From Chytridium lagenaria (lineage: Eukaryota; Chytridiomycota; Chytridiomycetes; Chytridiales; Chytridiaceae): a stretch of DNA of 64,000 bases. A model generated the notes under the pieces. The model was not told the origin of the DNA and did no database searches. It saw only the letters and a program-made list of their open reading frames with translations. How positions within the stretch are numbered: position 1 is the first letter of the stretch; each line of letters starts with the position of its first letter. Position numbers and translations under genes: made by a program. The DNA lies in NCBI GenBank assembly GCA_025449115.1, contig JAHLKC010000033.1:186001-250000 (forward strand). The letters are read 5' to 3'. Below are positions 33,917 to 52,359 of this stretch, in pieces.

Positions 33917-36900
33917 ATGATGAATTCTGAAGAGGCGGACAGGAGTGAGATAAGGCCGTCAAGCTTGTCTCACGCCTATCCACCTCCACTGAAAAAGAGG
34001 CCGTTTCCGTTGGGTGGGGGAAAGGGGCCCGCTGTGCTGAGTGTCCTCAGCAGCTCGCTGTTTGCAACATCAGACCCTACCGACACTCCAAAGGCTTCTT
34101 CCTCCTCTTTAAAAAAGTCAGAGACTCCACGCCCTCGCCCCTCGTCATCATGTCATCATCATCATCCACCTTTCCGTCAGCCTCAAACCCATCATCCTCC
34201 ATCTCTATCTTCCAAAAAAATGTCAAGACCGAAACCCCTCTACCCAAAAACCACCTCCTCCTCGATCCCGTCAAAGCGGCTCCCATCATGCCACACCCGA
34301 AGATCCCTTTATACTACGACCAAGGACCAGGATGTGGAGGTTCATCATCATGAGGATGCCAGAGATAAAGTATTGATGGCAATTGTGCAGAGTCTATTAG
34401 AGATGGACAATAGACCTTCGACACCACGAGAGCTGACTGCTTGTATTATGAAGCATGGGTTTGCGCATTTGGGAGGACTTACGCCGCATGCGACGGTCTC
34501 CTCAAGGATTTCAACACATTATAAGCGGTGTTCGCTGGCCGAAGCGCGGGTGAAGTCAGACAGGTGCTGCTTGGCCGGTAAGTTCTTTCTATCTTTGCTC
34601 ACAATCTTCCTTTGTTTCCTTTTTCCGGTTCTTTATTTCTTTTTTATGGTTCTATCCTTTACAAAATTCAGCCTTAATGTTCTATTCTAAATATCTACAT
34701 AGTAAAACATATGGTGACGGAAAGAATCCCCGCAAGCTGAGATATTATATCGACCAACTCCCCACTCTCGAAGACGATTCCTTCTCATCATCAGCGCCTT
34801 CAAAGAAAAAAATCCAAATTCAAATCTTCTCAGCTTAAAAAAAGAGGTCAAAAGTCATCCGCAACCAAAAAGCGAAGAAAATCAACCAGCAGTTCCGAAG
34901 ATGATTATTTAAGTACGGCTATAAGAAAGGCGAGCAAGGTTTATAGCTACAAGGAGAACAGTGAGACGGACGGAGAGAACTCAGAGGATTTTAAGGAGAG
35001 AGGGGGGGCTGTGAGCGAGTACTCGGAAATGGAAGAGAGTGAAATTGAGATTGAAGAGGATGATGACGATGTTGTTGAACTCCAACGGAGGGTGTTGGCC
35101 TCGGACGGAGGGCTTCTGTTTCAGATCGGAAAGCTTCTATATCGGAACGGAGGTCTTTCGCGTGACGTAAAGTCGAGGTCACCCTTCGATGGGGAATCTA
35201 ACTCTGAATCACAACCTGGTGATGGTTCGTCCGGTGACGACTCTTCAGATAGTGAATCCTCGGAAGATGCTGACGGTGACGGTGACGAATACCACGAGGC
35301 GCCCGAAGAATACGACGAGGAGATGGAGGACGACGAGGAAGAGGTTGTGGCCGAGGGTAGTGCTTCACCTATGGAAGAATCCAGTGACGAAAGCGGCTCT
35401 GAAGCACCCCCCTCCTCTGTCATCATCCCATCCGTTCACATTTCCCAACCTACCTTTGCTCCAACTACCTCCATGGCACCCTCCACAACAACTTCCTCCA
35501 TTTCCCCATTCCTCCCCGCCCACCTCATCGCCTCTCCATGGTTATCCGCCGTTACTTCATCACAACATCGTCAACCCTCACTCTCCCAACCTTCCCCCAC
35601 AATCAAACCTTTAAACCCCTTCCATTCTCAAACCCTCACTTCTCGCATGCTTCTCCCGTCCCCTGTCCTCGGCGCATCACCGCGAACCCTTACAGGAATG
35701 TCCCCAACCTTTATCCCTTCTCATCTTCCAGCGTCCATGTATCCTTTGGAGCTCGAACCACCTGCTATCAATGACCCACCAGCTGCTACCGCGAGGCTTG
35801 TGCAGTTGACGTTTGATCGACCCGGAGATCCGCAACACCCCGAACGGATGAGTGTGGGAGAGCTAGATCAGTTATTGACGGATGCAGAGATGAAGGATGG
35901 ACTGCCACCGCTTGATCCGAGTTCTTTGAGAAGACCGTCTATCGGGGGCGGAATTAAACGAAAACGCGCTGGGACGTTGACAAAGGATCGGCCTGTGGTA
36001 ACATTAGATGTCATCACCACCACCGTTGCCTCATCGTCATCGTCGTCGTCAAATATCGATAAAAAGAAGCGCAAAGTATCATTTTCGACCAAACAATCGC
36101 CGCCTAAAAAAAATTAAGCTGGAGAATGGCGAAACCACACCTCTTACCGTTGACGTCACCATGCCTAACGCCGACCCTACCACCGCAGCCTTATGGAAAC
36201 CCGCAGCCCCCCGTCGCGCGTTCCTATAAACGCGCCGGACCCGCCTTTGAGCTCCTTGAAGTCCGTGAACCCCGCTCCACCTCGACAACCGACCAAATGT
36301 GGAGTTTAACGCGGATTCGGAGCGCACCTGTTGTGACGGTGACGCTCAGGACGGCTATTGTGACGCGTACGACGCAGTCGAGTGTTGTGAGTGAGATTAC
36401 GGGACGAGAGGGGACGTCGATTGGGGTTGATGTGAGGGGGTTTGTGAGGGCTGAGGAGGTATTGGAGGTTCTTGGGGAGGTGGAGGAGAGTGGGAGAGGG
36501 AGAGGGGCGTTTTTGGGGGGTTGTTTGAGTGAGATTCGGAGGCTTGTGGAAGGTTTGAGGGGGGAGAAGTCACCTGTTGATAAAGACCTGAAGGGTGAGG
36601 TGAAGGCGGAGATAGAAAGGACTGCGCAAACGGAGACTGTGGGTGTGAAGGCGGAGGATGGGAGTGAGGAGGTGAATGCAGCGATTTCGTTGCTGGGACT
36701 TGTAAAGGCGGAGACGGGGGAGGTGAGGGGGGATAGTTTTGCTTTGAGAATAATTGCGGATGTGACATTTGCGAATGCGAGGGAGGAGGTTGTGGTTGTT
36801 GTGTTGAGGGGGAGTGGGGCTGTGCCGGGGGAGTGTGAAGGTGTTTGGTGAGTTTTTCTCTTTTACCCGTTTAATAATTATGTACTTTATTGTTGGTTCG

Positions 36901-39900
36901 TTTTTTTTTATAAGCGATATGGTTTTAAAAAATCTCCTTATATAACTTAACGCTTTTCTCTTACATTTCTTAAGGATTCCTATCGAGATTGCTCGACGGA
37001 TCGCAGGAAAGCATGTATCTATCCCCCTCCTTGCGTCCCTTTTCAACATGCAGATTGAAAAACGCTCCATTCCCCCATCGCTTTCGCTCATCCCCGCCCC
37101 ACCCCCTACACCACCCGTCCCCCGCATCAAGCGTAAAGGCTCCGACACCGTCAAACTCGAGCAAGAAGGCCAAGGATTTCTCAACCTCGAGAGTGACGGT
37201 GAAGAGCATGAGGAAGATACTGCAGATGACGTGGTGTCACATCCACCCGCCTCAACTGCTTCCGATGTGTTGCCTGTTTTGATCGATGCCTCTAAACTCG
37301 TATTGATCCCACCAACCACCCCTCAACCGGACCGAGGACCGTCTATCTGGATGACAACTACCAGAGGGAGTGTACGTATACATCACCTGGATCCCAAACG
37401 CTGGAACCGACAACCCCCACCGATGAAGGGACCCCCATTCTCCGACGCGTTGACAATGATATGGTGAATGCCACGCTTCTTCTCCACGCAGGCGGGACTC
37501 TCAACAGATCGCGAAAAGTCCATCGTCTTATCCTTGGAACGAGCACGCGTGCGGAATCGGAAACACGGGAGCACGTTGTTTGGAACTTGGATTCCGCTTG
37601 CTCGTGCGAGGAGATTGCGAGGAGTCTTTGTTTGGATGCCAAGTTGGAGATGTTTTTGGAGGAGGGGGTTGGGAAAGCCCTTTTTGGGGTTGATGGAGGA
37701 CGCAGACGGAGGAAGGAGGTTGGAAGGAAGAGTTCGGATGCGGGTGTGGAAGGGAAAGAGGAAACGGTTGCGGCGAATTCTGCGGGTGGTGCGCCGATGG
37801 GGCGGCGAATGCGAAGGTTATTGTGAATGCGCTTTTGCCGACGTTGCTTGCGCAGAAGGGCGAGAAGAAGGATACGACGGGCGTTGACGGCGTTGTTGAC
37901 GAATTTGTTAAGGTTTGACCAGATTAATTTTTTCGTGAGAGTGGTTTTGGTATGGGATATGTGCTGATGCGTTTCCTTTTTATTGTTTTTCATATAGACA
38001 AGGAGGCCAGAGTAAAGTTGGGGCTACGGCTGTTAAGACTGAAACGGCGAAGTGGTGCTGCGGCTCCTGTGGCCTCGACATCAACAGGCAAGGTTGGCTT
38101 AAGCTTGCTTTTTTTTTTCGTTTGGTAAAAGGGTTATATTAAATTTTATTATAGCGCGGATACGGTAAAAGCTGCTGCACCACCACCACCTTTGAAGCCG
38201 GAAGTCACCAATATGTTGACATCAATTATTTCTAATATGTTGAGGTGCATTTTTTTTTTTTTAACTCTGGGGTGTTTTGAGTAACGGTTTTTTTGTTCTT
38301 TCCTTTTAGCGCTCAAGCTCAGGCTAAGATTTCAGGAAGTACGTCGAAACCGGTGGAGGCGGTTCGACCTCTTATGCCGCCACCTGCACGGTAAGCAAAT
38401 CTGGTTCCTTTTTTCTCATGACTTATCACCTTTATCCCATTTTTTAATTTGGATGTAGACCACCATCGGCATCTGAGATAAAGAATCCGCCTACACCCGC
38501 AGTTGCTGCTCCGTCTTTATCCCCGGTTGCACCCACGGCTGTACCCACGGCTGCAGCAACATCTGTTCCTCCAATCCGCCCGGTGGCCCCATCGACGCCC
38601 ACGAATCCTCCAACTGCGAGGTAAACTATTTTAAATTAGCTTTTCATTATTAACTTAAATATCAAAACAGACCACAAATATCACCAACCACCGCATCCCC
38701 CCTCGTAACGCCAAACAACCCCACCCAAGCCGCCCTCGCCGCCATCGTCAACCGCGTCAAAAGCGCCAACGCTTCAGGAACTCCCATCTCACCAGCCATT
38801 CTCTCCGCAGCCGTCGCCGCACTTAGTACAGCGGCCCTTAATGCTGTCAAGGCAGCCAATCCGCACGGAACTTCGGCGTCTTCACCAACTCCTGCGTCCA
38901 TCATTCAGGCACTTGCGAATTCGATTCGGAATGGGGGGTTGACGGGTTTGCCGAGTCCTGCGAGTAAGGGACGGACGGCGGCGGGTGTGACGGCACCGGT
39001 GACTGGATTGACGCCGGCTGCTATGCTGGATAGTCAGACTGCCACGACGGTAACTGGTGAGGCGTCGACGAATGTACCGACGGCTTCTTTGACGGTCGAT
39101 CAGAAACCATCGGAACAAAGCATGGGTCCGCCTAGTTCATCGAATCTTGGGTTTGGTCTTTCCCAAGGCTCCACATCATCGGATTTTTCGGCGCTTGGTC
39201 TGTCAAATCTTTCCAGCACTTCATCCATGATGTCGAGTGGGAGTAGTTTCTCTATTGCTGATATTGAGGTTGCGCCTGTTGTTGGGGATCTTGCGAATTA
39301 TTCATCGCATTCTACCGAGAATGGAACGATGGAGTTGAAGGATTTGTTGGATCCTATGCCGTTGCAGCTGCTGTCAAGTGATTCTACGCCACTGGTTTCG
39401 CCAACGCAGAGTCATGGGATTACAACAACGGAACAAGGGAATGTGTTTTTTGATGGGGGGCAGATTGGTCATAGCAAAGAGGGGATGGATGTGGACGAAC
39501 GTCGGGAGCCTGAGATATCTGACCAACCCGGGAACGTGAGGAGCTCCAGGATGACGATGAAGTGATGGAAGAAGCCACTGTTGTGCCCTCAAAACCCATG
39601 AAACCGCAAACGCAATCTAAACCTTTATCAACGGGTGGTAAACAACGGCCTCACGGGAAACCTCCGAGTCGTGGAAAGCAACCATCCATGTTTTCATTCT
39701 ACCCAACCTTCTGTGGAATCCTCTGATGACGAACAAGATGACGATGGGGAGGAATACGATGATGATGATTCCGATGTGGAGTCTGCGCCATTGCAACGAG
39801 CTGGTGGGAAGGGCGCTGTGAGGGCACCTTCTGTGTCGGAGTCGGATGATGAGGATGATGATGAATCTGGATCGCAGAGTGACGCGGAACCGGTTGTGTA

Positions 39901-40409
39901 TCATGGGAAGGGGAAGGGGAAGGGGTTGGGGGGAAGACGCCGAGAAAGGGAGGGAAGGGGGCGGGGTTGAAGAATCCAGCGCATTTACAAACGGGGGGAA
40001 GGTGAAACCTTTGAGTGGGAAGGTACAGGGTTCCACTGCGATGACGTTGGTGAAGAGCGTGTCGAAATCTAAAAAGTCGAGTTTGGCGACACCTTCTCCG
40101 CGACCACCCCCAATACCGACGGAGAAGGCTACCCCGATTTCCATGACCAAGTTGAAATCATCCAAAGCGTCCACCACCAAACCCAAAGAATCCATGTACA
40201 CCCCGTTACCCGTGAAACCGAAACCTTTAAAGTCGAAATCGAAAACCAAGGTGACCCCAAAGGTGACGAGGGATGAGGATGATTTTGAGGATTTGGTGGA
40301 TGACCTTGATGCACCGGTTTTGAAAAAAGGGTTGGGGAAGGGGAAGGGGAAGGGGATGACGCATGCACCGCCGCGGAAGGGGTGGGAGGGAAGGGGAAAG
40401 GAACTATGA
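33917..40409 (+). CDS. GDS1-like winged helix plus APSES/KilA-N DNA-binding regulator
   Basis: A large multi-exon gene; my exons are 33917..34563, 34703..36847, 36975..37912, 37998..38092, 38155..38244, 38310..38390, 38459..38620 and 38671..40409. The first part has DKVLMAIVQSLLEMDNRPST, TPHATVSSRISTHYKR and, across intron 1, KNPRKLRYYIDQL, matching the fungal GDS1-type winged helix. A long Asp/Glu/Ser linker and a basic patch (KKKRKVSF) follow. Next come an APSES-like end GVWIPIEIARRIAG and a second APSES core VDNDMVNATLLLHAGG with VVWNLDSACSCEEIARSLCL. The C-terminal third is low complexity (Pro/Ser/Ala, acidic runs, GKGKGKG). A nuclear transcription regulator is likely. Frame changes occur near 34815 and 36113 (A runs), 36230, 37335, 38060, 39533 and 39960, so the product is reconstructed. 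It might be two genes. Confidence 0.65.
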
Positions 40410-40766
40410 TGTTGCTTAGGAAGGAGGCGGAGGAGGGGAGGTGGAGGATGATGAGATTATTGATATAGAGAATTGAGATGGGATTGTATATTTATTTTTG
40501 ATGGAGGGGGGTTCCTCTGATGTTGCTTTTTTTTTGGGAGGGTGGCTTGCTTTCTTCATTGTTGCTTTTGTTGAAAGGATATCTTTGTACATATACCCCC
40601 CTCATTTAGCAATGTGATAAGGATGTTTTTTATTTCGTGGCATCTGGTAGAATAGTAGTAATATGCTTTCTTTGCGCCGTTTGTCGGCCTTAAAATGGAA
40701 AAAATATCTTTAAGAAAAAAAATAGTCTTAGCTTACAAAAACCCAAGTTTACAATCTACGAAAAAT
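40410..40766. other. Intergenic, no gene seen
   Basis: T-rich 3' flank of the GDS1/APSES-type gene leading into the second tRNA block. Confidence 0.6.
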
Positions 40767-40782
40767 CAAAAAGATATTTAGT

Positions 40783-40852
40783 GCATTGGCCGGGAATCGA
40801 ACCCGGGGCTAACCGATGGCAACGGTTAATTTTACCACTAAACCACCAATGC
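40783..40852 (-). tRNA. tRNA-Gly(GCC)
   Basis: Identical to the 2391-2460 gene by eye: 70 nt, acceptor GCATTGG/CCAATGC, anticodon GCC. Confidence 0.93.
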
Positions 40853-40867
40853 TGGAAATTTGGTATT

Positions 40868-40938
40868 GAAGCTGACCGGATTTGAACCGACAACCTTGTG
40901 GACTGGAATCACATGCGCTACCATTACGCCACAGCTCC
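40868..40938 (-). tRNA. tRNA-Trp(CCA)
   Basis: Identical to the 2476-2546 gene by eye, including the A-C mismatch in the anticodon stem. Confidence 0.88.
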
Positions 40939-40947
40939 AACCAAACG

Positions 40948-41028
40948 CGACAACGGCAGGACTTGAACCTGCGCTCCCGAAGGAATTTGATTTCTAGTCA
41001 AACGCCTTAACCGCTCGGCCACGTTGTC
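40948..41028 (-). tRNA. tRNA-Ser(AGA)
   Basis: Identical to the 2556-2636 gene by eye: class II fold with anticodon AGA. Confidence 0.93.
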
Positions 41029-41046
41029 ATTTTAAGTGAAGAAATC

Positions 41047-41118
41047 GAGCCTGCCAGGGGTCGAACCTGGAATCTCTTGATTCGTAGTCAAGCGCGGTAA
41101 CCATTTTGCCACAGGCCC
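41047..41118 (-). tRNA. tRNA-Arg(ACG)
   Basis: Identical to the 2655-2726 gene by eye: anticodon ACG. Confidence 0.93.
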
Positions 41119-41139
41119 TCACCATTAGAGGTAGAAACT

Positions 41140-41212
41140 GCCTTTAACCAGAGTTGAACTGGTGACCTCCTGCTTACTAGGCAGACGCTCTAACCAACTG
41201 AGCTATAAAGGC
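41140..41212 (-). tRNA. tRNA-Thr(AGT)
   Basis: Identical to the 2748-2820 gene by eye: anticodon AGT. Confidence 0.93.
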
Positions 41213-41222
41213 GAAACTAAGT

Positions 41223-41293
41223 GGAGAATCGGGGTATCGATCCCGTGCCTCTCGCATGCTAAGCGAGCGCTCTACCATTTGAGCTAATTCCCC
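41223..41293 (-). tRNA. tRNA-Ala(AGC), T stem short by one base
   Basis: 71 nt instead of 72. The minus strand reads CGGGATCGATACCCCG where the first copy has five G/C pairs in the T stem, so one pair is lost. Everything else, including the AGC anticodon, is kept. This is either a tRNA pseudogene or a one-base sequence error. Confidence 0.7.
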
Positions 41294-42101
41294 GATAGTT
41301 GTTATATCAAAATGAATTTTGGTTGCGTACAGTATCAGACGTACTCCACTGGCAAAATTGACGAAATGCGTGAAATTGATTGGTCCGAAATGCTGCAAAA
41401 TCTGGTTGGCTCTTTTTTGCATTGAACTAAACATTTTGTCCACCGAGACCATAGCTTCGTTTCTTAACAACGACTGTATCTACATGCTGGAACCCAGGTT
41501 CTTCAAGTGCTCCTGCTAAACCGCAGGTATGTAGTGCTGCTCCCTATGAGATCATTTTTGGAGTAAAGAACCTTACCGCTTGCGAAGGTCGGAATCAGGA
41601 TTGCATGTGCATTGTTGTAAATGCTTGATGGAAACGCTTGTTGCTGAAAGTTTTGTGTAATGGCTTGTAAAGTACCTTACGGCTTGAGAGCGTTGCGGCG
41701 GGGAATTTGGGACGCGGAATTAGGATTTGCGTGAGGATGGGTGTGGGTGTTACGTGGAAACACCTGCCGCGGAAGGTTTTGTGTTGTCGCTATTGGTGGT
41801 GATTATAAAGTGGATATGAGATATGAGGATGGACGCGTTGGTTATAGAACTGGAAAGCGAGGGTGTCGTTGACCTGGTGGGATTTCAAAGTAAAAGCGAA
41901 AGAATTGAAATGGGCCTTACGACGATATATTTATATTGCAAAGTGGGTGTCGGATAACAAGCAGACCGTTAAAAGAAGCACCCTGATTCAACACAGCAAG
42001 GTGAAAAGTAGACAACACATAAAATAAAATGAAAAACATAAAAACAATATAATCCTTGATGAATAAAACATCCCGCAAACTTCAATCCCTCTTTGATGCA
42101 T

Positions 42102-43378
42102 TTAGATGAGCCTCGCTTTCCTCTTCTTCTTCTTAATGCCTCCACCAACACCAGTAGCCGCTGATCCCTTGACGCCTTTAACCGCCTTGATCACACCCTT
42201 GGTCTTATTCAACACACCACCACCATCTTCCTTCCCACCCTTCACCATCACCAAAGATTCACCCACCATTTCCTTAAAATCACCCCTCCAACACCACTCA
42301 ACCCTCGTTCAATCATCACATAAACATCCGCCATCCGTTCCTCCAACACCTCACCCAACCCCACAAACCCCGTTCCAACACCCGTCCCACCTCCTCTCTC
42401 ACCACCTCATTCACCATCCTCACCGTCGGGTTCCCCATGAACGGATGATTCGCAGCAAGGAGCGCGGAAAGGTTTCTCGACACCAACGGGGAGGTTGCCA
42501 TGAGATTGTTGGCGTGGAGGAGGGTGGCGTCGTGAAGGGGGGTCATGTGGGTGGCGATGAAGGGTGGGAGATGGGTGGTGGGGAAGGAGAGGATGAGGTC
42601 TGCTGGGAGGTGGAGGGAGATGTGGTAGGAGGTTTCGGTGGGTGGATGGAGGGATGGATGGAATGGGTTTGCCCACCATGGGCTTAACCAGAATAATATG
42701 GATGAGCCGTTGACCATGCTAAAAAGACCTTTTGTTGAAAATCAGGAAACGCTGTGAAAGCTATATTTTATACCAGGTTGGTCTATCTCGATGGTTCCTC
42801 GGCGTAGTGACGTGTCGATGGATTTGATGGCGAGGGAACGAGCGTCTTGGAGGAGACGTTTGGTGAATTGGATAGGAGGTGAAGAGGATGTGATGGTTTT
42901 GAGAATGGCGTTTCGGAGGTAAAGACTCCAACGGCCTATACTGGCGCTCTTTTTGGTGCCATCAAAGTACCTGCGGTTCATTCAGTGTTGTTTTGGTAAG
43001 AGATGCGTTTGGGGTTTTTTACCGTTTAAGAAACTTTGTGGTGATGTTTTGGTGGTTGACATCCAGTTCATTGTCTGCTTCCATGACATCATCATCACCA
43101 CCACCACTGTGATATTGAAGACTCTTTTCGGCTTCTTCCTCCGAATTCCATGTCTCGTAGAGCACAGAAACGCGCTCATAAAAGGTTGTTGGATGGGAAT
43201 GCATGGATGATGATGTTGATCCATTCATCTTCTGTGGTTGTGGTGGTGGTTGCGGTGATGGAGGAGGATGTGGATGGTTGATGGTGGGAGTTGAAGAAGG
43301 ATGCCCGTGGATATCTGTCAAGTCGTTGCTCTCGTTGTTGGATGCAGCTGGTGTAGCAGGAGTGATGTGGGCATCCAT
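42102..43378 (-). CDS. Unrecognised basic-tailed protein, at least three exons
   Basis: Exons complement(42102..42728, 42774..42970, 43023..43378) join with GT-AG introns. The first 60 residues are Pro/His/Asn-rich. Conserved-looking parts follow: HPTTFYERVSVLYETWNSE, IGRWSLYLRNAILKTI, FWLSPWWANPFHPSLHPPTE and NLSALLAANHPFMGNPTVRM. The C-terminus is a Lys/Arg tail (IKKKKRKARLI) that could be a nuclear or nucleolar signal. In the last exon the frame changes near 42350 and again near 42275. The central part reads like a real globular domain, but I cannot place the family. It is transcribed away from the cysteine-rich gene at 43654. Confidence 0.55.
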
Positions 43379-43653
43379 ATCGTGGGAAAGCAGTAAAAGT
43401 GAATATATTTTTTAATTACTCATTTTTTTAATAATCCTAGCCTATATAAGTATATGATATTAATTATGTAGCAATAAAACACGCGTTGTTATTTTACGCG
43501 TCGTGATCGTGAATATTATAAAGCGTTTCATCGTCTCTATTCCTATTACTGTTTTAACTCCATCACCTCTTGATCGGTATGTAGGTAGGTGTCTCTTTGG
43601 ATTCCATTGTCACACAAATTAGAACTTTATTATCGTCCGTCACCATCACTACT

Positions 43654-44368
43654 ATGAGGATCAAATCTACCTCAACCATCCTCACCAGGGCCACTGGTCA
43701 CCTTCTCATTCTTGTCTCGATCCTCATCCTCTCGACGAATCCAGTCCAAGCTCAATTCTCTTCTGAATCATCATCCGTCATATCGTCATCACCATCATCC
43801 ATCACATCATCACCACCATCATCATCATCATCAACATCACCATCACCACCAACATCTCCTACCACTCTATCCACCGATCAGCGTAAACCCTGCAACTCTC
43901 AAGAGTTTGAAACATGCTTTAATCCCGTTGTCAAGTTTGTGCAAGACTGTAACAAGGCGAATGGATGTGCATGTTCAAAGATTTCAGTGTTGAGGTCTTG
44001 GTGAGTATTTTGTATGCGAGGGAAAGCGAGGGTTGGAGAGTGGGTGGTTATGAGGTTTGGAGTCGACAAGCGCCGAGTTAATTTATTGAATCTTTTTGAA
44101 CGAAGCGAGGATATTTGGGTGGGATGTTCTTGGGCTATTCCTATGACTCCTCTCCTCTTTCCCTCCCTTTTCTTTACTTATAATAATCTAACTTTATATA
44201 CACCTTTTTAAAATAATTAGCCTCAACTTTTGCCCTGACAGGACTGCTGAAGTATGGACGCTCATCTACTCTCTCCCTGGTTGCGCGAGCAGTGTGTCTA
44301 AAAACTCTGTGTCGATTGGATGTGCAGTGGGGTTGCCCCTTGCAGCAATGATGGCGATGCAGCTTTGA
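43654..44368 (+). CDS. Small secreted or GPI-type cysteine-rich protein
   Basis: Two exons (43654..44000, 44221..44368) give 164 residues. The ATG at 43654 starts a signal peptide (HLLILVSILILSTNPVQAQ). A Ser/Pro/Thr-rich spacer follows, then a domain with nine cysteines including KPCNSQEFETC, DCNKANGCACSK and SCLNFC. The end is hydrophobic (AVGLPLAAMMAMQL), consistent with a GPI-attachment tail. The intron uses gtgagt and ends aattag, and the junction codon makes a cysteine. The spacing is not the eight-cysteine CFEM or hydrophobin pattern that I can verify. Role unknown; cell-surface location inferred. The frame is intact. Confidence 0.7.
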
Positions 44369-45384
44369 ATACTATTAGAGATTGTTATCCATTCTTGTCA
44401 TTTGATGAATGATTTCTGTTCCTTTTTATTCTTTTTTCACTATTTGCAGTCAGTCAGTCAGTCGTTTCCCATTATTATTTTCATGTCGTTATGATTCAGT
44501 CACTTTGTAATTTACATTCATCATTTCATACAATATACATAATATATATGATAGATAGATACACATGATAGATAGATAGATAGGAATGATGGCTTATATT
44601 TATTTATTTTATTGAAGGGACGAAGAAGAAGAAGAATTCAATGATGATGACGACTGTTTTCTTATCCATTCATTATTAAATAAATATCCATGCCTTTTAT
44701 TTTCATAATATTTACATATTTACATAATAATAAAATAGATTATTCATGGAAGGGAGTATTTATAATAATAAGAGTCGACCATGATGGTCCATGGATATTA
44801 TAAATACATACATACATGGTCTACATAAATATAATATATTAAATAATTAAATCTAATAATAAAGTGGATGATGATTGATGAGAACGGAAAAGGGTGACTG
44901 TGCACTTTTATATTTACTATGTATGTATTCATTAATTAAATTATTAGACGGCCTAAACGGGCAAGAGTGCTACAACAACAATCATCTTTTTTTTCTTTTC
45001 TTTTCTTTTTCTTTTCTTTACTTGCTCCATCCCCCTCAAGCAAGCAAGCAAGCAAGGGCTTCCTTCATTCGTACTTCGGACTCGATCGAGACGAAACGAT
45101 AAAAAAGCTACCTCCTCTTCATTCACTCTGCTGTCCACCTTCTCATCTAAACCAAAACATCTCTCTCCTCTCTTGTTTCGTCTCCTTGACCGTCCACTGC
45201 TCAATCCCATCCATCAAGGGGGGGAGACAGTTTCATTTCAGATTAATAGAAAAGTGATTGGCAAACAAGCCTACTCACAACAACAACAAAAAAAAGCAAC
45301 AAAAACGACTCTTATATAGTAAAAGGGACGTTTTAGAAAAAAAAACAACACTTTTACCAAAAAGATACTCAACTCATCACAACG
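44369..45384. other. Intergenic with simple repeats
   Basis: Holds GTCA-type repeats near 44448-44463, GATA repeats at about 44551-44583, a CTTTT-rich run near 44990-45020 and CAAG x5 at about 45036-45057. It lies upstream of the ABCC gene. No gene was seen. Confidence 0.7.
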
Positions 45385-51930
<6,546 letters not shown>

Positions 51931-52359
51931 TTGTGATTTTCTTTCTTTGACTCTTGCTTTCTATGATTGTTTTCTTGGTTTTTATACGTCGTATTTGACA
52001 CTGGTTTTTTTTTTTTTTCTTCTTTTTTGAAGTAATGATACGTAAACATTTTTGTTGTTTTTTTTCTTCTTTTCTTTGATGGAGGTGGCTCTAAGTTTTT
52101 TTTTAATGATAACTCTGTTTTTTCTTTGCGCTGTGTTTTTTTGCAGCGGGATGATGGAAATAAAATGGGTCTACGTATTTCGGTGTGTCTGCTTTTCATG
52201 AATTTGGTAGATGTGGTTTTAATGGATGTACTGGATATCGAGGGACGTACACGTCTTACAGTAAATTGGCGAGGTATTTGCGATGGATTTGAAGGGTCGC
52301 GGATCGGGAGAGTTTTTGTGTGCTGTACGCCATCAAGGTTGTGTCATACCTTCTCAAAA
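51931..52359. other. Intergenic, no gene seen
   Basis: T-rich 3' flank of the ABCC gene and upstream region of the WSC gene. The frame at 52126-52359 continues into the WSC start but has no family likeness. Confidence 0.55.

Larger units (their letters stand above)
40767..41835. repeat. Segmental duplication (tRNA block), copy 2
   Basis: Same order and strand as 2374-3310. The flank after the tRNAs also carries an internal tandem copy: about 41564-41660 resembles 41670-41790 ('accttac', 'gcttg', 'aaacgc' and 'ttttgtgt' recur). Confidence 0.88.
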
